Shown in pieces: positions 7,737 through 16,988 of a stretch of 60,474 nt of DNA (its first letter is position 1; the number at the start of each line of letters is the position of its first letter). The position numbers and the translations under genes were made by a program. The notes under the pieces are model-generated. The model did no database searches. It had not been told where the DNA came from and worked only from the letters and a program-made list of their open reading frames with translations. Source of the stretch: a bacterium (GTDB lineage Bacteria > Actinomycetota > Thermoleophilia > Solirubrobacterales > 70-9); NCBI GenBank assembly GCA_023251935.1, contig JAHEXV010000005.1:1-60474 (forward strand), written 5' to 3'.

Positions 7737-8498
7737 TTACTCCACCGACTTGATCAAGCTCTCGATCTCGGACAGCGACAGGACTCCGCTCGCCGTGTTC
7801 TTGCCGCCTGGCCCCTCGACCAGGAAGGAGGGGGTGGAGCTGAAGCCGAGGGTCTGGGCCTCCGTCTGGACCTTCGCTAACACCTTGTCCCACTTCGGGT
7901 CGTGACGGTCCTTGTTCCACTTCTCGATGTCGGGGACGCCCGCCCCCTTGGCGACGCTCTCGAGGAAGTCGTCGGTCACGTAGCCGGAGTTCTCGACGCC
8001 CTGGTTGCGGTAGAAGAGCTCGATGTAGTTCCAATAGCGGTTCTGCTCTCCGGCGGCCAGGGCGGCCTCGGCCGCCGTCTTTGAGTCGGGGCCGATGATC
8101 AGGTACTGGCGGAACTCGTAGTTGACGTCTCCGTCGCTGACCGGGCCCGAGATCAGGCCAGGCGCGGTGTCGGTCGAGAACTGCTGACAGGCCGGGCACT
8201 GGAGGTCGCCGAACTCGATCACGCTCACCTTCGCCTTCGGATCGCCGAGCACCGTGCCGTGCTGCGGTATCCCCTGCAGCTGCTTCTGGATCACCGCGGA
8301 GTCCTGGGTGCCGCTGCCCGCCGAGCCGCCGCCCGACTGGCTGATGATGATCAGCACCGCGACCGCGCAGATCGCCAGGAACGCCGCGGCGCTCCCGTAC
8401 TGGACCAGGCGCCGGCGGCGCTCCTTCACCTGCTCTCCGGACTCGCGGGCGAGGCGCTCGGCCCGCAACAGCTCCTTCTGCTCCCTGCGACTCGCCAT
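7737..8498 (-). CDS. DsbA-like membrane-anchored thiol oxidoreductase
   Basis: This 253-residue protein has a charged cytoplasmic N-terminus, one transmembrane helix at about residues 34-53, and an extracytoplasmic thioredoxin-fold domain (Thioredoxin_4 type) with the active site CPAC in FGDLQCPACQQF near residue 101. It should catalyse disulfide formation in exported proteins. It lies 15 bases downstream of a VKOR gene on the same strand, the standard actinobacterial arrangement in which VKOR reoxidises the DsbA partner and passes electrons to quinone. Confidence 0.9.
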   Translation of the reverse strand: MASRREQKELLRAERLARESGEQVKERRRRLVQYGSAAAFLAICAVAVLIIISQSGGGSAGSGTQDSAVIQKQLQGIPQHGTVLGDPKAKVSVIEFGDLQCPACQQFSTDTAPGLISGPVSDGDVNYEFRQYLIIGPDSKTAAEAALAAGEQNRYWNYIELFYRNQGVENSGYVTDDFLESVAKGAGVPDIEKWNKDRHDPKWDKVLAKVQTEAQTLGFSSTPSFLVEGPGGKNTASGVLSLSEIESLIKSVE

Positions 8499-8513
8499 GC
8501 TTCAGCCCGGAAC

Positions 8514-8981
8514 CTATACCTGGTCGGCGGATGGTGGCGTCGCCGGACGGGCGGTCAGCTCGGCCCCCGCGTAGCCCAACGCTCGCGTGGCGTTGACGAT
8601 CAAGAGCAGCGTCATCAGGCCGGCGCTCGCCACGCACCATTGGCAGATCGCGTCGATCACGAACAGCTCGAGATAGGTCAGATAGGCGCTGAACCCGAAC
8701 CCGACCAGCGAGAGGACGAGGCCGCCGAATCGCCCCGCGTCCCCCGGCGTCGCCGCCGCGATCGCGAGCAGCACGTAGCCGACGATCCCGAACACCGCGA
8801 CGTTGACCCCGGCGACGTGGGAGTACTGGCTCTTGGCCACCGTGGCGCAGCCGTGCCCACCGGCCAGGCAGGCAGGCGCGCCGCCGCCCGAGTCGGCGAT
8901 CGTGATGTAGGTGGCCACCCCGATCCCGACGATCGCGATCGCGATCGCGGCGACTCGGAGTGTTTGCTCGCGGGGCACCAA
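8514..8981 (-). CDS. Vitamin K epoxide reductase (VKOR) family protein
   Basis: This 155-residue protein has four hydrophobic segments and the VKOR cysteine set: a loop pair (in GGAPACLAGGHGCATVAKS, about residues 38 and 45) and the CQWC quinone-side active site at about residues 113-116. It should oxidise the neighbouring DsbA-like protein using membrane quinone. Start is TTG 8981 or GTG 8978. It begins 27 bases beyond the stop of the upstream substrate-binding protein gene, so it may be co-transcribed with the peptide transporter. Confidence 0.9.
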   Translation of the reverse strand: MVPREQTLRVAAIAIAIVGIGVATYITIADSGGGAPACLAGGHGCATVAKSQYSHVAGVNVAVFGIVGYVLLAIAAATPGDAGRFGGLVLSLVGFGFSAYLTYLELFVIDAICQWCVASAGLMTLLLIVNATRALGYAGAELTARPATPPSADQV

Positions 8982-9008
8982 GGGACGGTATCGCGAGGGG
9001 GCCGCCGG

Positions 9009-10646
9009 CTAATCGAGCGCGAAGCTGCCGAAGTCGTGGTGCATGACCGGGTTGAAGATCACCGCGTCGAAGTCGATCCGGTCCGAGGTGAAGGTCGTCG
9101 CCTCGCGGTTCCCGAACGGCGCCCACGGCGCCTGCTCCATGACGCTCTGGTCCAGGGCGCCGTAGTCACCCTCGGTGCTCGAGTCGAGCGGCTGCTGGGC
9201 CAGCCGGTCCATCTCCTCGTTCAATGCCTGGTCGTCGAACCGGGCGAGGTTGGTGCTGTCGGTACGGCGAATCGCGTCCCCGTTCAGGAGCGGCCCGAAG
9301 AGGTCGTTGGGGTGCGGGAGCTCCTGGATCCGATACCCGAGCCCGGCGTCGAGGTTCGGCGTCCTGCGGTCGCCGATCACGCTGAAGTATCTCGCTCGGT
9401 CGACCGTCCTCAGCTTCGCTTTGAATCCGAGCCGGTCGAGCACGGACTGCAGGTAGGCGCCGGCGCGCTGGTCCGGTCCCCGGTCGTCGGTCCAGACGGT
9501 GATCGCCAGGTCGCTCGGCTTCGCCTCCTCGATCAGCGCTCTTGCGGTCGCGAAGTCGTGCGGGTAGGGCGTGAACTTCACGTAGCCCGGCGCGCCCGGT
9601 GCCAGCACCTGCTGGGTCGGCGACATCAGGGTGTCGTAGACCCGCTCCAACGCGCTCAGGTTGACCGCGTAGTTGACCGCCTGTCGGACCTCGAGGTCGT
9701 CGAACGGCGGCTTCGCGGTGTTCATCCAGAAGTAGTAGGCGCTCAGCGTCACCTCGGTCCGGAAGCGGTCCGTGTACTTCCACGCCACTTCCAGCAGGCG
9801 ATCCGGTGGCGGGGGGTCGACCATGAAGTCGGCTTGGTTGTGCTCGACCTGGGTCGTCTGGGCGGACCGGCTCTTGACCACCGTCTCGGTGATCCGGTCC
9901 GCGTGCGGGGTGGGGACGTCGGGAACCAGCCCCTGGTTGGCGCTCTCCCACTCGGGGTTTCGCTCCAGCACGAACCGGTGCGGAGGATCGGACGCGGAGA
10001 TCGTGTACGGCCCCGTGGAGGGGGGCGGATCCGCCGTCTGGTCCTTGGCCGGGGTGTCCGGCGGCACCGGCGCCGTGAAGGGGAGCGCCAGCTTGTCCTC
10101 GAACTCGCCGTCGGGCCGGGTCAGCCGGATCGTGATCGCGCCGGTCGCATCGTCGGCCTCGATCCCCGAGATCGAGCTCGCCTCGCCGGCCCGGTACTGG
10201 GCCGCGCCGACGATGCCCGCATAGAGCGGGGCCCCGCCCGAGTCGAGGTCGAACAGCCGCTCGACGGCGCGCCGGAAGTCGGAGGCCTTGACCGGAGTCC
10301 CGTCGGAGTACCTCAGCCCCTGCTGGAGCTGGAGGCTGTAGGTCCTGCCGTCGGCGGAGATCGCTGGCAGATCCTTGGCGAGCCCGGGGACGACATTGGA
10401 GCCGTCCCGGCCGGTGGCGTGCTGGAAGGTGAGCAGCGGGATGTAGGTGTTGTACTCGGCCTCCCAGCCCTCGACGCCGGTCGAGAGCTGGGGGTCGAGA
10501 TGGTCCGGGAAGGAGCCGGCGTCGAACCTCAGGTCGCCTCCCTGCTCTGCGGTGGCGCCGCCCCCGCAGGAGGTCAGCCCGAGAGCCACGAGCGCCAGGC
10601 CGATGACGGCTGCCGCGGCTGCTCGCGGCGGTTTCTCGCTCGGCAT
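9009..10646 (-). CDS. Peptide ABC transporter substrate-binding lipoprotein (paralogue 2)
   Basis: ATG at 10646 is chosen because it directly opens a lipoprotein signal peptide (MPSEKPPRAAAAA..., lipobox LTSC about residues 23-26, then GGG). A longer ORF upstream would overlap the ATPase gene. The 545-residue product has the SBP_bac_5 fold signature, including YSLQLQQGLRYSDGTPVKAS and a C-terminal ligand-lobe region. It is a clear paralogue of the protein at 15132-16793, and both share the EAEYNTYIPLLTF segment. It should deliver peptides (or nickel-type ligands) to the permeases encoded upstream. It is the last transporter gene on this strand, before VKOR. Confidence 0.9.
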   Translation of the reverse strand: MPSEKPPRAAAAAVIGLALVALGLTSCGGGATAEQGGDLRFDAGSFPDHLDPQLSTGVEGWEAEYNTYIPLLTFQHATGRDGSNVVPGLAKDLPAISADGRTYSLQLQQGLRYSDGTPVKASDFRRAVERLFDLDSGGAPLYAGIVGAAQYRAGEASSISGIEADDATGAITIRLTRPDGEFEDKLALPFTAPVPPDTPAKDQTADPPPSTGPYTISASDPPHRFVLERNPEWESANQGLVPDVPTPHADRITETVVKSRSAQTTQVEHNQADFMVDPPPPDRLLEVAWKYTDRFRTEVTLSAYYFWMNTAKPPFDDLEVRQAVNYAVNLSALERVYDTLMSPTQQVLAPGAPGYVKFTPYPHDFATARALIEEAKPSDLAITVWTDDRGPDQRAGAYLQSVLDRLGFKAKLRTVDRARYFSVIGDRRTPNLDAGLGYRIQELPHPNDLFGPLLNGDAIRRTDSTNLARFDDQALNEEMDRLAQQPLDSSTEGDYGALDQSVMEQAPWAPFGNREATTFTSDRIDFDAVIFNPVMHHDFGSFALD

Positions 10647-10771
10647 CCGCGGGACGGTATCGCGGGCAGGCCGGCGCCCGAGGGCCGCCTGAGCGGACCG
10701 GCGAGGGGAGGTCAGCGCCGCTCCGGCCATGATCAGGACGAGGATCAGGGTGGGGCCCAACGAGTCGCGGC

Positions 10772-11857
10772 TCAGGCCGAGTCGCGATCGGGCTTCGCGA
10801 GCGCTTCCTGGGCGGCGTGCGGATCCCCGCGATTCAGCGGATGGTGGCAGGCAGCCCAGTGCTCGCGGTCGTGGAGGACGAGCTCGGGCTCGACCTCGGA
10901 GCAGATCTCGGTCGCATACGGGCATCGGGTGTGAAAGCGGCAGGCCGCGGGGGGGTCCGCGGGACTGGGCACGTCGCCTTCGAGCACGATCGGCTCGCGC
11001 TCGGCGTTCGCCCTCGGGTCCGGGATCGGCAGGGCGGAGAGCAGCGACAGTGTGTAGGGGTGGATGGGGTTCGAGTAGACCTCGTCGGCGGGCCCGAGCT
11101 CGACGATCTTGCCGAGGTACATGACCGCGATCCGGTCGGAGACGTGGCGGATGACGCCGAGGTCGTGGGCGACGAAGATGTAGGTGAGCTTGAACTCGTC
11201 CTGCAGGTCCTCGAGCAGGTTGATGATCTGAGCCTGAATCGAGACGTCCAGCGCGGAGACTGGCTCGTCGGCGACGATCAGCTTCGGCCGCAGGGCGAGG
11301 GCGCGGGCGATTCCGATCCGCTGCCGCTGGCCGCCGGAGAACTCGTGCGGGAAGCGGTTGTAGTGCTCGGGGTTGAGGCCGACGCGCTCGAGCAGGTCCT
11401 GGACCTGTCGCTTCAGGGTCGAGCCGGAGGCGATCCCGTGCAGCTTCAGCGGGCCGCCCACGATTTGGCCCACGCGCCTGCGCGGGTTGAGCGACGCAAA
11501 CGGGTCCTGGAAGATCATCTGCATCTCGCGTCGCAGCGGCTGCAGCCCGCGCCGCCCCATGTGGCTGATCTCAGTGCCCTCGAACCTGACCGAGCCTGAC
11601 GTGGGCTCGAGCAGCTTGAGCACGGTGCGGCACAGTGTCGACTTCCCGCAGCCCGACTCACCGACCAGGCCGAGCGTCTCTCCCCTGGCGACGTCGAAGC
11701 TGACGTCGTCGACCGCGCGCACCGCCCCGACCTGGCGGTCGACCAGGATTCCCGACTTGATCGGGAAGTGCTTGACGAGGTTGCGGACCTCCAGCAGATT
11801 CGCGCTGCCGTCCGCCGAGTCCGCGGCGGGGGATGGCCCCGGGCTGTTCTCGCTCAT
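10772..11857 (-). CDS. Oligopeptide ABC transporter ATP-binding protein (OppF/DppF type)
   Basis: ATG 11857 overlaps the stop of the preceding ATPase gene (ATGA), so the two are translationally coupled. The 361-residue protein has Walker A GESGCGKS, signature FSGGQRQR and Walker [13 protein letters not shown]. It ends in the oligopeptide-transporter C-terminal domain with a cysteine cluster ([14 protein letters not shown] and a later WAACHH) typical of OppD/OppF proteins. It energises uptake through the two permeases upstream. Confidence 0.93.
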   Translation of the reverse strand: MSENSPGPSPAADSADGSANLLEVRNLVKHFPIKSGILVDRQVGAVRAVDDVSFDVARGETLGLVGESGCGKSTLCRTVLKLLEPTSGSVRFEGTEISHMGRRGLQPLRREMQMIFQDPFASLNPRRRVGQIVGGPLKLHGIASGSTLKRQVQDLLERVGLNPEHYNRFPHEFSGGQRQRIGIARALALRPKLIVADEPVSALDVSIQAQIINLLEDLQDEFKLTYIFVAHDLGVIRHVSDRIAVMYLGKIVELGPADEVYSNPIHPYTLSLLSALPIPDPRANAEREPIVLEGDVPSPADPPAACRFHTRCPYATEICSEVEPELVLHDREHWAACHHPLNRGDPHAAQEALAKPDRDSA

Positions 11858-12885
11858 GCGGCCGGCGCCTCCAGGCCGATCTCGCCGGTCTTCACTACGC
11901 GAAGGGTCTTCTTCTGCTCGACCGACAGCCAGCAGCGGTCGGCATGGTTCTCCCCCACCCTGGTCTCGAGCGGCGGCACCCGTGTGCAGCGGTCGAACGC
12001 ATGCGGGCAGCGGGGGCGGAAGTGGCACCCCGCCGGCGGGGCCAGGAGCGACGGCGGCTGGCCCGTGATCTGGGACAGGCGCATCGTCCGGGGCCGATCA
12101 GGTCTGGCCAGCGAGCCCAGCAACCCCCAGGTGTAGGGGTGCTGGGGGTCGTAGAAGATCTGCTCGAGGCTTCCTGACTCGATGATTCGCCCTCCGTACA
12201 TGACCAGGACGCGGTCGGCGATCTCGGCCACCACGCCGAGGTCGTGGGTGATGATGATCACGGCCAAGTCGCGGTCGCGGTTGAGCTGCTCGAGCAGCCG
12301 CAGGATCTGGGCCTGGATCGTCACGTCGAGGGCGGTCGACGGCTCGTCGGCGATCAGCACGGTGGGCTCGAGCGCCAAGCCCATGGCGATCATCGCCCGC
12401 TGGCGCATCCCGCCCGAGTACTCGTGCGGGTAATTGTCCACCCGCTTGCTGGGGTCCGGGATCCCCACCGCGGCCAGAAGCTCGATTGTCTGCTCGCGCG
12501 CCTTGTGGTCCGACTCGTGCCGATGCGCCTGGATCGCCTCGCCGATCTGGTCGCCCACCTTGTACACCGGGTTCAGGGATGTCATCGGGTCCTGGAAGAT
12601 CATCGCGATCTCCTCGCCGCGGACCCGCATCAGCTCCTCGTCGTCGGCGGTCAGTAGCTCCCGTCCACGGTACGCGACCGAGCCCTCGATCCTCGCGTTC
12701 GGCGAACGGGTGAGGCCCATGATCGTCTGCGCGGTGACGCTCTTCCCCGAGCCCGACTCGCCGACGATCGCCAGGACCTCGCCTGCGGCAAGGTCGAAGG
12801 AGACCCCGTCCACCGCGTGGACGATCCCGTCCTCGGTCGTGAAGCGGACCCGCAGATCGCGGACGCTCAGCAGTTGCTCGCTCAC
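11854..12885 (-). CDS. Oligopeptide ABC transporter ATP-binding protein (OppD/DppD type)
   Basis: GTG 12885 is the start: GGAGG sits a few bases before it, and it overlaps the permease stop as GTGA. The longer ORF upstream is only an out-of-frame reading of the permease. The 343-residue product has Walker A GESGSGKS, signature YSGGMRQR, Walker [13 protein letters not shown] and the C-terminal Cys-rich oligopeptide domain ([14 protein letters not shown]). It forms the nucleotide-binding pair with the OppF-type protein. Confidence 0.93.
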   Translation of the reverse strand: MSEQLLSVRDLRVRFTTEDGIVHAVDGVSFDLAAGEVLAIVGESGSGKSVTAQTIMGLTRSPNARIEGSVAYRGRELLTADDEELMRVRGEEIAMIFQDPMTSLNPVYKVGDQIGEAIQAHRHESDHKAREQTIELLAAVGIPDPSKRVDNYPHEYSGGMRQRAMIAMGLALEPTVLIADEPSTALDVTIQAQILRLLEQLNRDRDLAVIIITHDLGVVAEIADRVLVMYGGRIIESGSLEQIFYDPQHPYTWGLLGSLARPDRPRTMRLSQITGQPPSLLAPPAGCHFRPRCPHAFDRCTRVPPLETRVGENHADRCWLSVEQKKTLRVVKTGEIGLEAPAA

Positions 12886-13841
12886 CGCGCCTCCGTGCCG
12901 AGCCTGATCCGTGGATCGAGCCACGCGTAGGTGATGTCGACCAGGGCGTTGAAGAAGACGATGAAGAAGGCCCCGAACAGAGTCACGCCCATGATCGGGG
13001 GAAGGTCGACGTTGGTGATCGCGTCGGCCGCGTACTGGCCGACGCCGTTGAGGCTGAAGATCGACTCGGTGATGATCGCCCCGCCGCCGATCACGGCGCC
13101 GAAGTCGAGGCCGAACAGGGTGATCACCGGGATCATCGAGTTGCGGAGCACGTGGTGGATCCTCACCTGGCGCTCGCTGAGCCCCTTGGCGCGCGCGGTG
13201 CGCACGTAGTCCTCGTTCATGACGTCGAGCATGTTCGAGCGCAGCACCCTGCTGTAGAAGCCGACGAACAGCACCGCGAGCGTGATCCACGGGAGGAACA
13301 GGTGGTACGCCCACTGCACGGGATCGGAGGTGAGGCTGACATAGCCGGCGGTGGGGAAGAGCTGGATCTTCGAGGTCAGGTAGAGCAACAGGATCGCGCC
13401 CAGGAAGAAGACGGGCATGGATATGCCCACCAAGGCGAGGATGGTCAACGCCCTGTCGGTGAAACCACCTGCCTTGACGGCGGATAAGTAGCCGAAGACG
13501 ATCGCGAACGCCATCCAGATCACCGCCGCCCCGATGCACAGCGAGAAGGTGATCGGGATCCCCTTCTTGATCTGCTGGTCGACGTTGAGCTGGCTCGAGT
13601 ACGAGACCAGCTCGCCGGTGAAGACCTTCTTCATCATGGTCACGTACTGGACCGGGAGCGAGTCGTTGAACCCCCAGTCCTTGTTGATCTGCGTGAGCAG
13701 GGCGTTGTTGCAGTTCTTGCCGCAGATCCGCTTCCCGGGGTCGCCGCCCGGGATCACGTTGAAGATCAGGAAGACGAGCACCGAGATCGCAAACAGGACC
13801 ACGACCATTCCAACCAGTCGCCTGGTGACGAACCGGGCCAT
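12882..13841 (-). CDS. Peptide ABC transporter permease (OppB/DppB type)
   Basis: The 319-residue membrane protein opens with MARFVTRRLVGMVVVLFAIS, the classic first helix of OppB-type permeases, has a large extracytoplasmic loop, and then the BPD transport core with an EAA-like loop (EDYVRTARAKGLSERQVRIH). Two cysteines in the first loop (RICGKNC) could form a disulfide. It overlaps the OppD gene by four bases and is preceded by the OppC gene with a 34-base gap. Confidence 0.92.
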   Translation of the reverse strand: MARFVTRRLVGMVVVLFAISVLVFLIFNVIPGGDPGKRICGKNCNNALLTQINKDWGFNDSLPVQYVTMMKKVFTGELVSYSSQLNVDQQIKKGIPITFSLCIGAAVIWMAFAIVFGYLSAVKAGGFTDRALTILALVGISMPVFFLGAILLLYLTSKIQLFPTAGYVSLTSDPVQWAYHLFLPWITLAVLFVGFYSRVLRSNMLDVMNEDYVRTARAKGLSERQVRIHHVLRNSMIPVITLFGLDFGAVIGGGAIITESIFSLNGVGQYAADAITNVDLPPIMGVTLFGAFFIVFFNALVDITYAWLDPRIRLGTEAR

Positions 13842-13875
13842 CAGCTGATCCCCCGGGTCGCGCCGTAGCTCATCG

Positions 13876-14997
13876 CTAGTGGCTTTCCTCGAGGGCCGCC
13901 GCCTCGAGCCGCACCTTGGCGCGCGGGTCGAGTGCGTCCCGCAGGCCGTCGCCGAACACGTTCAGGGACAGCACGGTGAGTACGATCATCAGCCCGGGGA
14001 TGATCGTCAGATGGGGTGCGCTGTAGAGGAACTCGTAGCCATCCGAGACCATGCTCCCCCAGGAGGAGTGCGGCGGTCGCACGCCGGCGCCCAGGAACGA
14101 GAGCGCCGACTCGAGCAACATGTTGTTGGCGATGTTGAGGGTGAAGAAGACGATGATCGTCGAGACGAGATTCGGCAGGATCTCCGAGAACATGATCCGC
14201 ATCGTCCCGGCGCCCTGGGCGATCGCCGCCTCGACGAACTCCTTCTCGCGCAGGGCCAGCACCTCGCCGCGGATCGGCCTCGCCATGTAGGGCACGTAAA
14301 CGAAGCCGATAATCAGGATCGGGATCCAGATCGAGTCATCGGCGATGTGGATGGGGCCGAGCACCAAGCCGCTGCCGCTGACCGAGAGCGCGGTGCCGAG
14401 TGCGATCCCCAGCAGCAGCACCGGGAACGCCCAGATCACGTCCATCGCCCGCGAGATCACCGCGTCGGTCCAGCCGCGGTAGTAGGCCGCGAGGATGCCG
14501 AAGATCACGGCGAGGATCGTGGTCACGAACGCGGCCATGACGCCGATGAAGATCGACGTCCGCCCCCCGTACATGAGGCGCACCATCACGTCGCGCCCGT
14601 TCGCGTCGGCTCCGAGCAGGAACTTGCCGTGAAGCCCGGGCCCGATCGGGATTCCGTCCACGTTCACCACGTCCGTCGGCTGGCCGTTGATGTCGATCTT
14701 CTCGGTGAGGTGGTTGGTGTCCGGCCCCGTGTGGGCCACGAGGTGGGCCCAGAGGGGTGCGGCTAGGCAGAAGAGGACGATGACGATGAACAGGGCGCCG
14801 AAGAAGAGCGCCACCCGGTTGCGGCGCAGGCGCCGGTAGGCGAGGTACCACGGGCTGCGGCCCTCGACGGGAACCCCCGCAGGAGCAGGTGGGATGCCGG
14901 TGTCCTGCTCGACCTCCCCGGGCAACGTCGGATCGGCGTACGGCGGCGCCCACGGGTCCGTGGCCATCCGGAGGTGGTCTTCCCTGGGCTTCCTCAC
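13876..14997 (-). CDS. Peptide ABC transporter permease (OppC/DppC type)
   Basis: This 373-residue protein has an N-terminal OppC_N segment (WYLAYRRLRRNRVALFFGAL), a periplasmic-type loop (about residues 85-130), five core helices and the EAA loop (EKEFVEAAIAQGAGTMRIMF). Start is GTG 14997 or ATG 14967; neither has an ideal Shine-Dalgarno sequence. It follows the first substrate-binding protein gene after a strong hairpin, consistent with reduced expression of the membrane subunits. Confidence 0.92.
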   Translation of the reverse strand: MRKPREDHLRMATDPWAPPYADPTLPGEVEQDTGIPPAPAGVPVEGRSPWYLAYRRLRRNRVALFFGALFIVIVLFCLAAPLWAHLVAHTGPDTNHLTEKIDINGQPTDVVNVDGIPIGPGLHGKFLLGADANGRDVMVRLMYGGRTSIFIGVMAAFVTTILAVIFGILAAYYRGWTDAVISRAMDVIWAFPVLLLGIALGTALSVSGSGLVLGPIHIADDSIWIPILIIGFVYVPYMARPIRGEVLALREKEFVEAAIAQGAGTMRIMFSEILPNLVSTIIVFFTLNIANNMLLESALSFLGAGVRPPHSSWGSMVSDGYEFLYSAPHLTIIPGLMIVLTVLSLNVFGDGLRDALDPRAKVRLEAAALEESH

Positions 14998-15077
14998 GTC
15001 CCGACCCCGGGTCTCACGACATCAAGAGGCTATCGCCGCTTTCGGGCTGTGTGCCCCGACGGTGAGCGGGCGTGAAA

Positions 15078-15102
15078 GGGAGGGGCCGCGAGGGCCCCTC
15101 CC
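15078..15102 (-). terminator. GC-rich hairpin between binding-protein and permease genes
   Basis: The perfect 10-bp arms GGGAGGGGCC (15078-15087) and GGCCCCTCCC (15093-15102) enclose a 5-base loop. On the minus strand it follows the stop of the binding-protein gene (15132) and is followed by a short T run (TTTCA). Such partial terminators between a highly expressed binding protein and its permeases are common. Confidence 0.6.
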
Positions 15103-15131
15103 GCCAGTCGCTCGACCCGTCCTGCAACCGA

Positions 15132-16793
15132 CTACTTGACCGAGAAGCTCCCGAAGTCCTGCTGCATGACCGGGCTGAATATGACTCCGTCGAAATTGAT
15201 CCGATCCGACGTGAACGTCGTCACCTCGCGGTTCCCATAGGGAGCCCACGGGGCCTGCTCCATCACCTTCTTGTCAACCGCGGCGTAGCCGGCCTCGGTG
15301 CTCGAGTTGAGCTGCTGCTGCGCCAGGGTGTCCATCTCCTTGTTCAACGCCTTGTCGTCGAACTGGGAGAAGTTGTTGTTGTTCGTCGGGTGAATGGCCG
15401 CCCCGTTCAGCAGGATCCCGAAGAAGTCGTTCGGGTGCGGGAAGTCCTGGAACCAGTCGGAGAACCCGATGTCCAGGTTGGGCGTCTTCAGGTCGCCCAG
15501 CGTGGTGAAGTACGTCGCCCCGTTGACGATCTTCAGCTTCGCGTTGAACCCGAGCTGCTTGAGGACGTCTTGGAGGTACGCGCCAGCCCGGTCGTTCGGC
15601 TCCTCGTCGTCGGTCCAGACCGTGATGTCCTTGTCGCTGGGGTTCGCCTGCTGGAGCAGCTGCTTCGCCTTGTTGATGTCGTGCGGGTACAGCTCGAACT
15701 TCGAGTAGCCCGGCATGTTCGGCGGCAGCACCTGCTGGGTCGGCGACAGCAGGCTGCCGTAGACCCGCTGCAGCGCGGCCGGGTCGATCGCATAGTTGAC
15801 CGCCTGGCGGACCTTGAGGTCGTCGAACGGCGGCGTCGTCACGTTCATCCAGAAGTAGTACGTGCTCACCGTCGTCTCCTTGCGGAAGCGGTCCGGGTAC
15901 TTCGACTCCACCTCCGGGATTCGATCCGTCGGTGGCGGGTCGATCATGAAGTCGGCGCTGTTCTGCTCGACCTGAGTGGTCTGAGAGGACAGGTTCTTGA
16001 CCACCGTCTCGGTGATCTTGTCGGCATGCGGAGTGGGGACGTCGGGGACCAGCTTCTCGTTCGTCTTCGCCCACTCGGGGTTCCGCTCGAGCACGAACTG
16101 GTGCCCAGGGTCCGACTTGGAGATCATGTACGGCCCCGTCGAGGGAGGCGGGTTAGGCGTCTGGTCCTTGGCTGGGGTATCCGGCGGGACGAGGGCCGTG
16201 AACGGGATCGCCAGCTCGTCTTCGAACTGGCCATCGGGCTTGGTGAGCTGGATCGTGATCTTGCCGGTGCTGTCGTCGGTCTTGATCCCTGAGATCGAGC
16301 TCGCCTTGCCGCTCTGGTAGTCGGCGGCGCCGACGATCCCGGTGTAGAACGGGGATCCGCCCGAGTCGACGTCGAACATGCGCTGGACGGTGCTCTGGAA
16401 GTCAGAGGCCTTCACGGGAGTGCCGTCCGAGTACTTGAGCCCCTGCTGGAGCTGGAAGGTGTAGGTCTTCCCGTCCGTGGAGATCGTGGGCAGGTCCTTG
16501 GCCAGGCCGGGGACCACCTCGGTGCCGGCGCTGCCGGCGGCATGTTTGAAGGTCAGCAGCGGGATGTAGGTGTTGTATTCCGCCTCCCAGCCGTCGACGG
16601 TGTACGAGAGCTGCGGGTCGAGGTAGTCCGGGTAGGACGTCTCGTCGAAGTTCAGGTCGCCTCCCTGCGTTCCGGAGGTGCTGCTGCTGCCGCCGCCGCA
16701 GGACGTCAGGCCAACGGCCACGAACGCCAGCCCCGCAACCGCCGCCACGGCACCGATTCCCGTGCGGCTGCAAACGCCCCTCAACCAGCTCAT
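15132..16793 (-). CDS. Peptide ABC transporter substrate-binding lipoprotein (paralogue 1)
   Basis: The start is ATG 16793 (or the adjacent GTG 16796), with a GGGGAGG site upstream; a longer upstream reading to 16859 would only weaken the signal peptide. The 553-residue product has a lipobox (LTSC followed by GGG) near residues 30-33, then the SBP_bac_5 domain, with YTFQLQQGLKYSDGTPVKAS. It is the first gene of the transporter cluster and a paralogue of the product of 9009-10646, with shared motifs along the full length. It should capture peptide-like ligands outside the membrane. Confidence 0.92.
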   Translation of the reverse strand: MSWLRGVCSRTGIGAVAAVAGLAFVAVGLTSCGGGSSSTSGTQGGDLNFDETSYPDYLDPQLSYTVDGWEAEYNTYIPLLTFKHAAGSAGTEVVPGLAKDLPTISTDGKTYTFQLQQGLKYSDGTPVKASDFQSTVQRMFDVDSGGSPFYTGIVGAADYQSGKASSISGIKTDDSTGKITIQLTKPDGQFEDELAIPFTALVPPDTPAKDQTPNPPPSTGPYMISKSDPGHQFVLERNPEWAKTNEKLVPDVPTPHADKITETVVKNLSSQTTQVEQNSADFMIDPPPTDRIPEVESKYPDRFRKETTVSTYYFWMNVTTPPFDDLKVRQAVNYAIDPAALQRVYGSLLSPTQQVLPPNMPGYSKFELYPHDINKAKQLLQQANPSDKDITVWTDDEEPNDRAGAYLQDVLKQLGFNAKLKIVNGATYFTTLGDLKTPNLDIGFSDWFQDFPHPNDFFGILLNGAAIHPTNNNNFSQFDDKALNKEMDTLAQQQLNSSTEAGYAAVDKKVMEQAPWAPYGNREVTTFTSDRINFDGVIFSPVMQQDFGSFSVK

Positions 16794-16988
16794 CACCGCG
16801 ATTGACCTCCCCGGCCTGTCGGCCGGCATTGCCCGTGTGCAGTCATTGAAATCCATCACATGTTGCAGTAGGAGTCAAGTGTCACACCCGACAACGGGCG
16901 GCGCGTTGCCGGTCGCCGTGGCACGCTCGGGCCCCACCAATCAGGAGCATGGCGCGCGCCAGCGGACGCGATTCGCAGCGCCTCGCGC

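Noticed and set aside
8259-10934. 891-codon plus-strand ORF antisense to the transporter genes
   Set aside because: Its codons are an opposite-strand reading of well-supported genes (binding protein, VKOR, DsbA), and its sequence is Arg/Gly/Asp-rich without domains.
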